Source: JAFDZW01 sp964404255 | GTDB taxonomy: Bacteria; Bacteroidota; Ignavibacteria; Palsa-1295 | DNA: 64,000 bases | NCBI GenBank assembly: GCA_964404255.1 | Contig: CAYOJJ010000005.1 | Location: 93,636 to 157,635 of the forward strand | Reading direction: 5' to 3' | Part shown: positions 43,132 through 51,204 of the stretch, one piece after another | Numbering within the stretch: position 1 is the stretch's first letter | How the letters are laid out: each line of letters begins with the position of its first letter | Made by a program: the position numbers and the translations under genes | The notes under the pieces: model-generated | What the model saw: the letters and a program-made list of their open reading frames with translations, nothing else | What the model was told of the DNA's origin: nothing | Databases searched by the model: none

Positions 43132-45990
43132 ATGAAAACGATATCTATTTCCATGAAGATTATGCTGTCGATGGCGTGTCTATTTGCCATCAGTGCAGTA
43201 TTAGTGCTCCATTCGTCGTCATATGCTCAATCTGGTACGATTTCCACGAAAACGATCTCCTATCAGGGGGTGCTGCAAGGTGTTTCCGGCCAGCGCCTTA
43301 CCGGCACTCATCAGTTAACGGTCACTCTCTATGAAGACGAGTTTGGCCGATCTCCCTTCTGGAGTGGTAATTATATCCAAAACCTTGATAATGGCATTTT
43401 TACCGTGATATTGGGTAGCGGTGAATATCCTTTGCCAACTGACCGGGATTTAAGTCATCAGATATGGGTAGGGGTAAAAGTCGATAATGGTGAAGAAATG
43501 CGACCGCTGAATCTGCTGACAGGTTCACCGTATTCCCTCTCAGTAGTTGACGGTGCGATTACAAAAGAAAAAATAAAAGCTGATTATGTCGGAAGTATTG
43601 AGATCAACGGCCAAAAGGTAACTGGAAACGGAACGACGCTCAATATCAAGAGTGGAAGTGGGGTCGATCTGCTTTACGACGAGCCCTCACACAGTTTATC
43701 GTTCAATTCGGTAACCGGGATAGGTTCGGGAGCAAATCCCCAATTTATCGCTACCAACCCTTGTGGAACAAATAATGACGATGGATCTCCATTCAATACT
43801 ATAAGCGGTGGATGCGGAAATACTACTATCATACCGGGGCCGCCTACTTCCTGGTTTTCAACAGTCGGTGGCGGTTTAAATAATGCGGCGAATGATAATT
43901 ATTCTACCGTTGGCGGGGGACAACTAAACCTGGCCACTTCACGATTTTCTACTATTGTCGGAGGCGGATTTAATACGGCAAATGGCTGCGGAGCATTTGT
44001 CGGCGGTGGTGGTACAGATTGCGATAGTGCTGCCCTGGGGAATACAGCTTCCGGTATTGCTTCGGTCGTTGTTGGCGGAACGGTGAACACCGTTGCCGTA
44101 GGTTCTAATAAATCTTTTATTGGCGGCGGTCATGATAATAATATTAACGGTACTCTGTCACTACAATCATTTATTGGTGGCGGCGCTGCTAACATGATAC
44201 CTCAATCGACCTCCGCGGGAATAGTAGGTGGAGAGAATAATCTGATCGCTTTAAGCAGCTTTTCGCACATTGGGGGCGGTACCTTAAATACTATCGTCGG
44301 ATCCCCGACAGCAGATATCGATAATCACAATGCTATCGTAGGTGGTGATTCCAATTGTATTTCCGGTGCGACGACTCATTCCATCATTGGTGGTGGGGAA
44401 TGGAATCAGATTAATGTTCGGATCATCGGTACTACGACAAACGATCATTCCGGTATTTTCAGTGGATGGTACAATACTATTCAGAGTCCTTCTTCGGTTA
44501 TTTGTGGCGGTTGGGATAACCAGACTCTTGGAAATGTAGCACACCGCGGTGCTTTTATTGGCGGCGGGACACAAAATCTTACCGATGGTTTTGATGCAGT
44601 AGTAACCGGCGGTGGAAGTAACTCCGTTGCTTCGGATTGGGGCGCTATCGTCGGTGGCACCGGCAACAATATTACTAGTGGCTCGGATCTTTCCTTTATC
44701 GGTGCTGGTGATAACAATACGGTAAATGGAACCTCTTCCTTTATTGGTAGCGGCTCAACCAATAATATTGCTGTCAATATCGCTTCTTCCGCAATAGTAG
44801 CCGGTCATGATAATGTCATTACAGGTTCGCTTTCCGACCAGGCATTTATCGGGGCCGGTGACAATAACAATATTACCCAATCTCAAAATGCCGGAATAGT
44901 TGCCGGGGAAGATAATATCATTGCCTTAAGTAATTTCTCGTTTATCGGCGGTGGTACGTTAAATACTATTATTGGCTCACCGATAGCAGATATTGACAAT
45001 CATAATGTAATTGGTGGTGGTGATTCCAATAGTATTTCCGGTAATACTTCTTTTTCCATTATCGGAGGCGGGGAATGGAATCAGATCAATGTCAGAATTA
45101 CTGGTGTCACCGATAATTCTCACTCCGGTATTTTCAGTGGATGGTATAACACTATTCAAAGCCCTTCGTCAGCTATCTGTGGCGGGTGGAGTAATCAAAC
45201 CCTTGGTGACTTTGCGCATCGTGGCGCTTTCATTGGTGGTGGCACACAAAATCTGACCGATGGATTTGATGCTGTTATTTCCGGCGGCGGAAGTAACCAT
45301 GTTGCCTCAGACTGGGGAACAATCATCGGCGGTACCAATAATAACACTACGCTCGTTGTGCAGACAGCCGGTGGATATTTTAATGCTACCCGCGGTGTAT
45401 TTCCGGCAACCCTTGCGGATGCTCAAAATGCGACCAGCCCGGTATTTCCTCATATAGCAGACGATTATAATACGCCATTGTTTATGTTGGGAAATGGAAA
45501 AACCGGTACTACGCACAATGCGTTCGAAGTTTCCTATAATGGACATGCTGTAGTCAGTGATATTAATATGACGGGAGGTGCTACACCAGGTATGGCCCGG
45601 GCGGCAATCAAAGGTGCCACCTACGTTGATAACATTATTTATGCCTGGGGAGATGTAGCTGGCAGTGGTCTTGTAAATTCCGACTTCGGAGTTGCGAACG
45701 TTACTCGCTTGCGTGCTGGAGTTTACAGAGTCACTCTGAATCTCAATACCATTACGGGCGGTGCTTTTACTCTTGCCAATGCTTCCATTACTGCAACATT
45801 AGTAGATAATACTAATTATAATAGTGATCCCCCTAATGCTTGTGGTACTATTCTTGTGTCACAGATTGGAGGAGCTGGTTTAGCGGCAAATCAATTCTTA
45901 GTCAGAACATTTAATAATTCGGCGCCCACCGCTCCCGGTGATTGCACTATAGCCGATAGACCATTTATGTTCAAAGTAACCGGACGTTAA
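43132..45990 (+). CDS. Secreted repeat-fibre protein 1, YadA-head-like GGG/N repeats
   Basis: 952 residues. Signal peptide (1-33, ending SYAQ). An N-terminal module (about residues 40-190) has ISYQGVLQGVSGQRLTGTHQ, then DEFGRSPFWSGNY, then a SPYSLSVVDGAITKEKIKADY segment. Residues about 230-740 are some thirty rungs of the form (S/A)xIGGGxxNxI, as in the left-handed beta-roll head of YadA-type trimeric adhesins. A C-terminal module (about 780-952) with GNGKTGTTHNAFEVSYNGHA and CGTILVSQIGGAGLAANQFL looks like a small beta-sandwich knob ending MFKVTGR. There is no YadA membrane anchor and no T9SS domain. A 225-residue block is duplicated inside. A tandem paralog follows. Confidence 0.75.
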   Translation: MKTISISMKIMLSMACLFAISAVLVLHSSSYAQSGTISTKTISYQGVLQGVSGQRLTGTHQLTVTLYEDEFGRSPFWSGNYIQNLDNGIFTVILGSGEYPLPTDRDLSHQIWVGVKVDNGEEMRPLNLLTGSPYSLSVVDGAITKEKIKADYVGSIEINGQKVTGNGTTLNIKSGSGVDLLYDEPSHSLSFNSVTGIGSGANPQFIATNPCGTNNDDGSPFNTISGGCGNTTIIPGPPTSWFSTVGGGLNNAANDNYSTVGGGQLNLATSRFSTIVGGGFNTANGCGAFVGGGGTDCDSAALGNTASGIASVVVGGTVNTVAVGSNKSFIGGGHDNNINGTLSLQSFIGGGAANMIPQSTSAGIVGGENNLIALSSFSHIGGGTLNTIVGSPTADIDNHNAIVGGDSNCISGATTHSIIGGGEWNQINVRIIGTTTNDHSGIFSGWYNTIQSPSSVICGGWDNQTLGNVAHRGAFIGGGTQNLTDGFDAVVTGGGSNSVASDWGAIVGGTGNNITSGSDLSFIGAGDNNTVNGTSSFIGSGSTNNIAVNIASSAIVAGHDNVITGSLSDQAFIGAGDNNNITQSQNAGIVAGEDNIIALSNFSFIGGGTLNTIIGSPIADIDNHNVIGGGDSNSISGNTSFSIIGGGEWNQINVRITGVTDNSHSGIFSGWYNTIQSPSSAICGGWSNQTLGDFAHRGAFIGGGTQNLTDGFDAVISGGGSNHVASDWGTIIGGTNNNTTLVVQTAGGYFNATRGVFPATLADAQNATSPVFPHIADDYNTPLFMLGNGKTGTTHNAFEVSYNGHAVVSDINMTGGATPGMARAAIKGATYVDNIIYAWGDVAGSGLVNSDFGVANVTRLRAGVYRVTLNLNTITGGAFTLANASITATLVDNTNYNSDPPNACGTILVSQIGGAGLAANQFLVRTFNNSAPTAPGDCTIADRPFMFKVTGR
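44110..45345 (+). repeat. Internal 675-nt direct duplication in repeat-protein gene 1
   Basis: Copy A about 44110-44670 and copy B about 44785-45345 align at a constant offset of 675 nt (225 codons) with no indel over at least 500 nt. Both contain FIGGGTLNTI, GEWNQINVRI and SGIFSGWYNTIQSPSS followed by the AHRGAFIGGGTQNLTDGFDA stretch. Confidence 0.85.
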
Positions 45991-46020
45991 TTAATTTTTC
46001 ACCGTCAGAGCGAGTTCGAG

Positions 46021-46048
46021 GCCCTGCCATTTTGGCGGGGCTTTTTTT
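46021..46048 (+). terminator. Terminator of repeat-protein gene 1
   Basis: GCCCTGCC pairs with GGCGGGGC (one T-G), loop ATTTT (46029-46033), followed by seven T. The 26 nt before the stem (TTTTTCACCGTCAGAG...) are almost identical to those before the terminator at 49629, so the terminator was copied with the gene. The rest of the spacer to 46301 holds the second copy's operator, promoter and leader. Confidence 0.9.
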
Positions 46049-46127
46049 ATTGGTTCTTAAAGAAGTTAGGGAAATTATTGTCTCTGTAAGCCGGCACCAT
46101 AGAAGATTAATAAATAAAAATACGCAG

Positions 46128-46140
46128 GTACTACGTAGTA
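46128..46140 (+). promoter_or_regulatory. GTAGTA palindrome upstream of repeat-protein gene 2
   Basis: TACTACGTAGTA (46129-46140) is a perfect 12-bp palindrome. Its last GTAGTA ends exactly 20 nt before the -7 box at 46161, the same spacing as in gene 1. Confidence 0.5.
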
Positions 46141-46160
46141 TAGTTTTCTTCATAATATTT

Positions 46161-46168
46161 TATTTTTG
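46161..46168 (+). promoter_or_regulatory. -7 box TATTTTTG for repeat-protein gene 2
   Basis: Same octamer and same upstream element spacing as for gene 1, again without a preceding G. Confidence 0.55.
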
Positions 46169-46301
46169 TGTTAGTGATGCTTTAGGAAAGTAAGTATTTC
46201 CGTAAAACATACAATTCTTCTATTGATGGTTACTTCAGCATAGTGTCGTATCTATCGGTAAAAGTCTATAATACTAATCATTCATCAATTTATACAACTC
46301 T
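46169..46301 (+). promoter_or_regulatory. Conserved long leader of repeat-protein gene 2
   Basis: About 133 nt, aligned with 43000-43131: blocks AGTGATGCTTTAGGA, TTCTTCTATTGAT, ATCTATCGGTAAAAG and CTAATCATTCATCA are kept in order and spacing. Confidence 0.5.
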
Positions 46302-49300
46302 ATGAAAAAAACTCCACTATCGTTGCGAGTAAGGATTTTTATTACTTGCATGATGGCCGTTAGTGTCATGCTTTTATGGCATTCGTCCTTGTCGGCTCAG
46401 TCTCTTTCGAACTCAGCCAAAGTGATTTCCTATCAGGGGACACTGCAAACTTCCTCCGGGCAGCCACTTACCGGAAACCACCTGCTGACAATTACCTTAT
46501 ATGACGATGAATTTGGCAGGTCTCCCTTCTGGAGCGGGAATTACATGCAATCACTGGATAAAGGTGTTTTTACGGCTCTGCTTGGAAGTGGAGAATACCC
46601 CCTGCCGGAAGAACGGGATCTTAGTCATCAAGTATGGGTCGGTGTCAGAGTAGATAATGGAGAAGAATTGCGCCCCTTGACCATGTTAACCGGGTCTCCG
46701 TATTCGCTTTCAGTTATGGATGGAGCAATTACAAAAGAAAAGATCAAAGCCGATTATGTAGGAAGCATCGAAATTAACGGGCAGAAAGTCACCGGAAATG
46801 GTACGACCTTAAATATTAAGAGTGGTTCTGGCGTTGATCTTCTTTATGATGAAACCTCTCATAGCCTATCTTTTAATTCAAGTACAGGGATCGGCTCCGG
46901 AGCAAAACCACAATTTATTGCAAATAATCCTTGCTCGACCAATAATGACGATGGATCTCCATTTAATACTATCGGAGGAGGTTGTGGTAATACTACGATC
47001 TTGCCCGGAGCGCCAATGTCATGGTTCTCGACGATTGCCGGGGGCTTTGGAAATACTGCAAACGATAACTACTCGGTAGTTGCCGGTGGTAATACCAATA
47101 CTGCAACAGCACCATTTTCGGCAATTGTTGGCGGGCACCTTAATAATGCTTTTGGATGTGGCTCTTTTGTCGGAGGAGGTGGCGCCGCCGATTGCGATAG
47201 CAATGGAACCGGTAACACAGCTATCGGGACTTCTTCAGCAATTGTAGGAGGAGACGTCAATCTTATTTCAACAGGTTCCGATTTTTCATTTATTGGAGCC
47301 GGAAATAGTAATACTATTACCTCTGGCTCTATTAGTGCTACCATCGGTGGTGGTGCTTCGCACACAATAGGAAATACCGCAGCCTCGCATTTTGCCTTTA
47401 TTGGCGGGGGCAGCACGAACGCTATTGATGCTTCAATAGATGCAACAATAGGTGCCGGTATTGCTAATAATATTTTAAATACATCTGATCAGTCCGCAAT
47501 CATAGGTGGCAGCGGCAATTCTATCGATAATTCTGTACTAAGTGTAGTTGGAGGAGGAGAAACTAATAGGATATTCAATACGACCTCTATTTCACGCAGT
47601 AGCATTCTCGGTGGTAGCCACAATACGATAAATGCTTCTACATCAACGATCGGAGGAGGCCTAAACAATAGTATTCCAGCCGGTTCTAATAGTGCGACAA
47701 TAGCAGGTGGTGAAAGTAACGCTACCTTAAATAATCATAGTACTGTCGGGGGTGGAATAAGTAATCAAGCTACCGGTGAAAATTCAGTGGTTGCGGGTGG
47801 TTCTACCAATACGGCCAGTGCACAATCCGCTGCGATTGTTGGCGGAAGTGATAATGTAGCATCAGCTATTACTTCATTTGTAGGAGGCGGTAATTTAAAT
47901 ATGGCCGGTGGGCAATCCTCAACGATTGCCGGAGGTGAATTTAACGATATTATTATTGGCTCGGATCGTTCGAGTATCGGCGGAGGTGATAATAATATCA
48001 TCTGGAATGCAACAGACGCGACCGTTGGCGGTGGGTCTGGCCACGATATCGGTATCAGTGTAAATTCTAATTTTGGATTTATTGGCGGTGGTAATGGCAG
48101 CGATATCGATGGTTCAACTAATGCTACCATTGGCGGCGGACTTGCTAACGAAATTCAAAATGCATCGGATAACGCCTCTATTCTTGGTGGTGATGCTAAT
48201 CACATCAGTAATACTCTTTATGGTACTATTGGAGGTGGCCAGAGTAATCTGATCTCGAATGAAACTTCGATCACTCATAGCAGCATTTTAGGCGGCGATC
48301 ATAATACCATACAATCTTCCTTATCCAGTATAGAAGGGGGTCAAAATAATACCATCGATCCGGGTGCCGAGATGGCCGTAATAGTTGGGGGGCATGATCA
48401 CCATATTACGGGCTCCATTTCCAATAGCACCATTATAGGTGGTGGATCTACCCAGACTATCAATTCTTCGGAAGAAGCCGGTATCCTTGCCGGTGAGAAT
48501 AACCTTATTCTCTTAAGCCATATTTCCAGTGTAACAGGGGGTTCGTTAAATACTATCGTTGGTGTACCTACTGGCGATTTAAATAATCATAATGCAATCG
48601 TTGGTGGTGATTCGAATTGCATTTCTGGTAAAACCTCTTTTTCTATAATAGGTGGTGGACGCTGGAATCAGATCAACCTTCGTCTCACGGCTGTAACGGA
48701 TAATTCCCAATCTGGCATCTTCAGTGGATGGTACAATACTATTCAAACCCCTTCTTCTGTTATTTGTGGTGGTTGGTCTAATCAGACGTTAGGTGATTTC
48801 GCCCATCGTGGTGCATTCATAGGAGGCGGTACTCTATATCCGACTGATCGCTTCGATGCCGTTCTTTCCGGCGGTGGGAATAATCATGTAGCTTCGGATT
48901 GGGGGACGATCGTTGGGGGAAGTGATAATTCGACGTCTCTTCCGTTACAGGTCGTTGGCGGCTATTTTAATGCAACCCGCGGTTCTTTCCCGGCCACATT
49001 TGCCGATGCATTAAATGCAACGACACCGGGCTCTAATGTTCCACCAGCTACTCCTGATGCCTACAATACTCCGTTGTTTATGTTGGGAAATGGCAAAACA
49101 GGCGCAAATCATAACGCCTTTGAAGTATCGTATAATGGACATTCAACGGTCACGGATATAAATCTAACCGGTGGGGCAAGCGGTGGTACCCCTCCTTTTA
49201 GACCCGCATTAAAAGGCACCACCTATGTAGATAATATTATTTACGCTTGGGGAGATGTTAATGGTAATGGTACTACAAATGCGGATTTTGGAGTATCAAC

Positions 49301-49598
49301 TGTGGCCCACATCCGGGTTGGTGTTTACATCGTAACACTTAATCTGAGGACTCCGGGTGTACCACCTACCGCATTTAATTTGGCAAATGCTTCTATTACG
49401 GCTACATTGGTCGATAATACTAATTTCATGACCGACCCCACAAATGCTTGTGGTACGATCGTAGTATCACGAATCGGTGGGGCCGGGTTAGGACCTAACC
49501 AATTTTTGGTGAGAACCTTTAATAACTCGGGTCCATCTGCACCCGGTGATTGCACGATAGCTGATAGAGCCTTCATGTTCAAAGTGACTGGGCGCTAA
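46302..49598 (+). CDS. Secreted repeat-fibre protein 2, paralog of fibre protein 1
   Basis: 1098 residues with the same three-part plan as its upstream neighbour: signal peptide (1-32, ending LSAQ), N-terminal module (VISYQGTLQTSSGQPLTGNH; DDEFGRSPFWSGNYMQSLDK; SPYSLSVMDGAITKEKIKAD), a longer YadA-head-like region from about residue 225 to 890 with roughly thirty-five to forty GGG/N rungs, and a C-terminal knob (GNGKTGANHNAFEVSYNGHS ... RAFMFKVTGR). N- and C-terminal modules are close to identical to protein 1, while the middle differs in length and rung order. It lacks an outer-membrane anchor and a T9SS tail, so the export and attachment route is unclear. Own promoter, leader and terminator. 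Confidence 0.75.
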   Translation: MKKTPLSLRVRIFITCMMAVSVMLLWHSSLSAQSLSNSAKVISYQGTLQTSSGQPLTGNHLLTITLYDDEFGRSPFWSGNYMQSLDKGVFTALLGSGEYPLPEERDLSHQVWVGVRVDNGEELRPLTMLTGSPYSLSVMDGAITKEKIKADYVGSIEINGQKVTGNGTTLNIKSGSGVDLLYDETSHSLSFNSSTGIGSGAKPQFIANNPCSTNNDDGSPFNTIGGGCGNTTILPGAPMSWFSTIAGGFGNTANDNYSVVAGGNTNTATAPFSAIVGGHLNNAFGCGSFVGGGGAADCDSNGTGNTAIGTSSAIVGGDVNLISTGSDFSFIGAGNSNTITSGSISATIGGGASHTIGNTAASHFAFIGGGSTNAIDASIDATIGAGIANNILNTSDQSAIIGGSGNSIDNSVLSVVGGGETNRIFNTTSISRSSILGGSHNTINASTSTIGGGLNNSIPAGSNSATIAGGESNATLNNHSTVGGGISNQATGENSVVAGGSTNTASAQSAAIVGGSDNVASAITSFVGGGNLNMAGGQSSTIAGGEFNDIIIGSDRSSIGGGDNNIIWNATDATVGGGSGHDIGISVNSNFGFIGGGNGSDIDGSTNATIGGGLANEIQNASDNASILGGDANHISNTLYGTIGGGQSNLISNETSITHSSILGGDHNTIQSSLSSIEGGQNNTIDPGAEMAVIVGGHDHHITGSISNSTIIGGGSTQTINSSEEAGILAGENNLILLSHISSVTGGSLNTIVGVPTGDLNNHNAIVGGDSNCISGKTSFSIIGGGRWNQINLRLTAVTDNSQSGIFSGWYNTIQTPSSVICGGWSNQTLGDFAHRGAFIGGGTLYPTDRFDAVLSGGGNNHVASDWGTIVGGSDNSTSLPLQVVGGYFNATRGSFPATFADALNATTPGSNVPPATPDAYNTPLFMLGNGKTGANHNAFEVSYNGHSTVTDINLTGGASGGTPPFRPALKGTTYVDNIIYAWGDVNGNGTTNADFGVSTVAHIRVGVYIVTLNLRTPGVPPTAFNLANASITATLVDNTNFMTDPTNACGTIVVSRIGGAGLGPNQFLVRTFNNSGPSAPGDCTIADRAFMFKVTGR
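47274..48370 (+). repeat. Internal duplication in repeat-protein gene 2
   Basis: About 47274-47690 and 47958-48370 encode parallel rung series (offset about 684 nt, one small indel): FAFIGGGSTNAIDASIDATI against FGFIGGGNGSDIDGSTNATI, and SISRSSILGGSHNTINAS against SITHSSILGGDHNTIQSS. The period is close to the 225 codons seen in gene 1. Confidence 0.75.
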
Positions 49599-49628
49599 CT
49601 AATTTTTCACCGTCAGAGTGAGTTCGAG

Positions 49629-49654
49629 GCCCTGCCATTTGGCGGGGCTTTTTT
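49629..49654 (+). terminator. Terminator of repeat-protein gene 2
   Basis: GCCCTGCC/GGCGGGGC stem with loop ATTT and six T; the same element as at 46021-46048. Confidence 0.9.
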
Positions 49655-49709
49655 ATAAGGAGGCTATGATTTCGAACACCTCTGAATTTCTGTGGTACAG
49701 AAGAATTGC

Positions 49710-49744
49710 TTTAAAAAAGTACACCCTCTCGAATTGAGAGGGTG
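49710..49744 (-). terminator. Terminator of the T9SS cargo gene
   Basis: Perfect 9-bp stem CACCCTCTC (49722-49730)/GAGAGGGTG (49736-49744), loop GAATT. On the reverse strand it is followed by TACTTTTTT. Confidence 0.85.
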
Positions 49745-49794
49745 CATATCAGAAGAGTTATTAAACTCTCGCCGAAATACCTTCGTGGGGCTGA

Positions 49795-50322
49795 TTATTT
49801 CGACAGGACCATCTTACGTGTCTTGACGAAGTTTCCAGCTTCAAGACGGTAGATATAGGTACCCGACGGAATATTGTCAGCCTGGAAGTCGACTTCATAC
49901 GTTCCCGCTTCCATCCACTGGCCGTCGATCTCTCGCTTAATTTCCTCACCAAGGAGGTTCATGACCTTGAGTGTCACTTTCTGACGCTCAGGGATCGAGA
50001 AGCGAATGGTCGTTGACGGATTGAATGGGTTCGGGAAGTTCTGTTCGAGATCGTAACCAGTGACTGCGCCACCCGGATGCTGATGTACATCGTCGGTGAT
50101 AGAGTTCAGGCTATGCCAGAAACCCTGACCAACACTTACACCAGAACCGGCGACCAATCCGATGACCGGCTGTCCGATAGTGCCATTCATAGAATAGCTG
50201 CTATTGGAAGACGGGCCACCGCCTGATCCGATCACGCTCGACTGGATCGTATACTGCGCGAACGCACTTGCTGCGCTCAACGCGATACACGCTCCTGCGA
50301 TCAGTAATCCTCGAATCTTCAT
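49795..50322 (-). CDS. Small secreted protein with T9SS type A sorting domain
   Basis: 175 residues from ATG at 50322; an in-frame start at 50370 lies at the -7 box and is rejected. Signal peptide 1-23 (ending AFAQ), then a short Ser/Gly-rich part (SSVIGSGGGPSSNSSYSMNG; IGQPVIGLVAGSGVSVGQGF), then a typical type IX secretion sorting domain: LEQNFPNPFNPSTTIRFSIP, followed by LGEEIKREIDGQ and GTYIYRLEAGNFVKTRKMVL. The cargo part is only about 60 residues, so it may be a structural or surface protein. It shows that the organism has a T9SS. Confidence 0.92.
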   Translation of the reverse strand: MKIRGLLIAGACIALSAASAFAQYTIQSSVIGSGGGPSSNSSYSMNGTIGQPVIGLVAGSGVSVGQGFWHSLNSITDDVHQHPGGAVTGYDLEQNFPNPFNPSTTIRFSIPERQKVTLKVMNLLGEEIKREIDGQWMEAGTYEVDFQADNIPSGTYIYRLEAGNFVKTRKMVLSK

Positions 50323-50367
50323 AGTATTTTCCCTTCGAATTAGTGTTTCGTCGAGAGAGAGTTCACC

Positions 50368-50375
50368 CAAATATA
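50368..50375 (-). promoter_or_regulatory. -7 box TATATTTG for the T9SS cargo gene
   Basis: On the reverse strand, TTG-TATATTTG-GG, about 45 nt before the ATG at 50322. Confidence 0.55.
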
Positions 50376-50458
50376 CAAAATTATGCTCCCTTTTGTTTCA
50401 AAAAGGCGAAAATATATTGAAAGTATTGATCTTAAGGCTGATTCTACCCTGTATTCCC

Positions 50459-51025
50459 TTATTTTCGACTTTTTTTCTTCAAAGGCGGGGGTGCCTGTAA
50501 GGGATAATCAGCCTCGATCTCCCCTTTTTTCATTTTAGTAAGTTTACCTTTAAGAAGGGAAAGCTTGAATTTGCTCAAATAATCGATAAAATACTTGCCA
50601 TGAAGATGATCGACCTCATGCTGGACCACCCTTGCAAGCAGTTTATCAGCCTCTAATTCTACTTCTTTGAAATTCCTGTCAAGAAATGTAACCCCAATCT
50701 CCGATGGCCGAACCACATCTTCACGAATATCGGGAAGGCTCAGGCAGCCTTCTTCAAAGACCGATTCACCATAAGTGCCGGTAATGACAGGGTTGATCAA
50801 TACCAACGGTGGCTCGTCTTCATAGCCTTTTGCCTCGGATACATCGATAACCGTCAGTGCAAGGCTTTTGCCGATCTGATTAGCAGCAAGACCGATGCCA
50901 TTGGCATTATGCATGGTTTCGATCATATTGGTAATCAGCGCCTGAAGTTCGGCACTATCACCCTCGATAAGCTTTGTCTGTTTTCGAAGTACGGGTTGAT
51001 CGAATGTATAGATCGGAAGTATCAC
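50459..51025 (-). CDS. def: Peptide deformylase
   Basis: 188 residues with the three PDF motifs: GIGLAANQIG (motif 1, near residue 43), EEGCLSLPD (motif 2, metal Cys near 94) and QHEVDHLHGKYFIDYLS (motif 3, HExDH near 140). It removes the N-formyl group from new proteins. A Lys/Pro-rich tail of about 20 residues follows. Upstream lies tRNA-Ala in the same direction. Confidence 0.96.
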   Translation of the reverse strand: MILPIYTFDQPVLRKQTKLIEGDSAELQALITNMIETMHNANGIGLAANQIGKSLALTVIDVSEAKGYEDEPPLVLINPVITGTYGESVFEEGCLSLPDIREDVVRPSEIGVTFLDRNFKEVELEADKLLARVVQHEVDHLHGKYFIDYLSKFKLSLLKGKLTKMKKGEIEADYPLQAPPPLKKKSRK

Positions 51026-51065
51026 GGGGTATAATTATAAGCGTCCGGTATAAAAGCGCTCCGAG

Positions 51066-51138
51066 TGGACCTGAGGGGACTCGAACCCCTTACCTCTACA
51101 ATGCGAATGTAGCGCTCTACCAGATGAGCTACAGGCCC
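51066..51138 (-). tRNA. tRNA-Ala (anticodon CGC)
   Basis: 73 nt on the reverse strand, from GGGCCTG (5' acceptor arm, 51138 downwards) to CAGGTCC plus discriminator A. All four stems pair; the anticodon loop is TTCGCAT, anticodon CGC, reading GCG. The acceptor stem has the G3-U70 wobble pair that identifies tRNA-Ala. The 3' CCA is not encoded. Confidence 0.95.
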
Positions 51139-51204
51139 GTAGCGTTGCGCTGTAATAAGTTCTTTTAAGAAACGATGGTTCCGAATGGTGACCGCAGTTA
51201 CCGC

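Noticed and set aside
43800..49000. CRISPR array or DNA repeat locus, suggested by many short repeated sequences
   Set aside because: The repeats are degenerate at DNA level, in frame, and make sense as GGG/N protein rungs; there are no equal-length spacers and no cas genes.
50974..51168. 64-codon frame on the plus strand
   Set aside because: It runs through the tRNA-Ala gene on the opposite strand.
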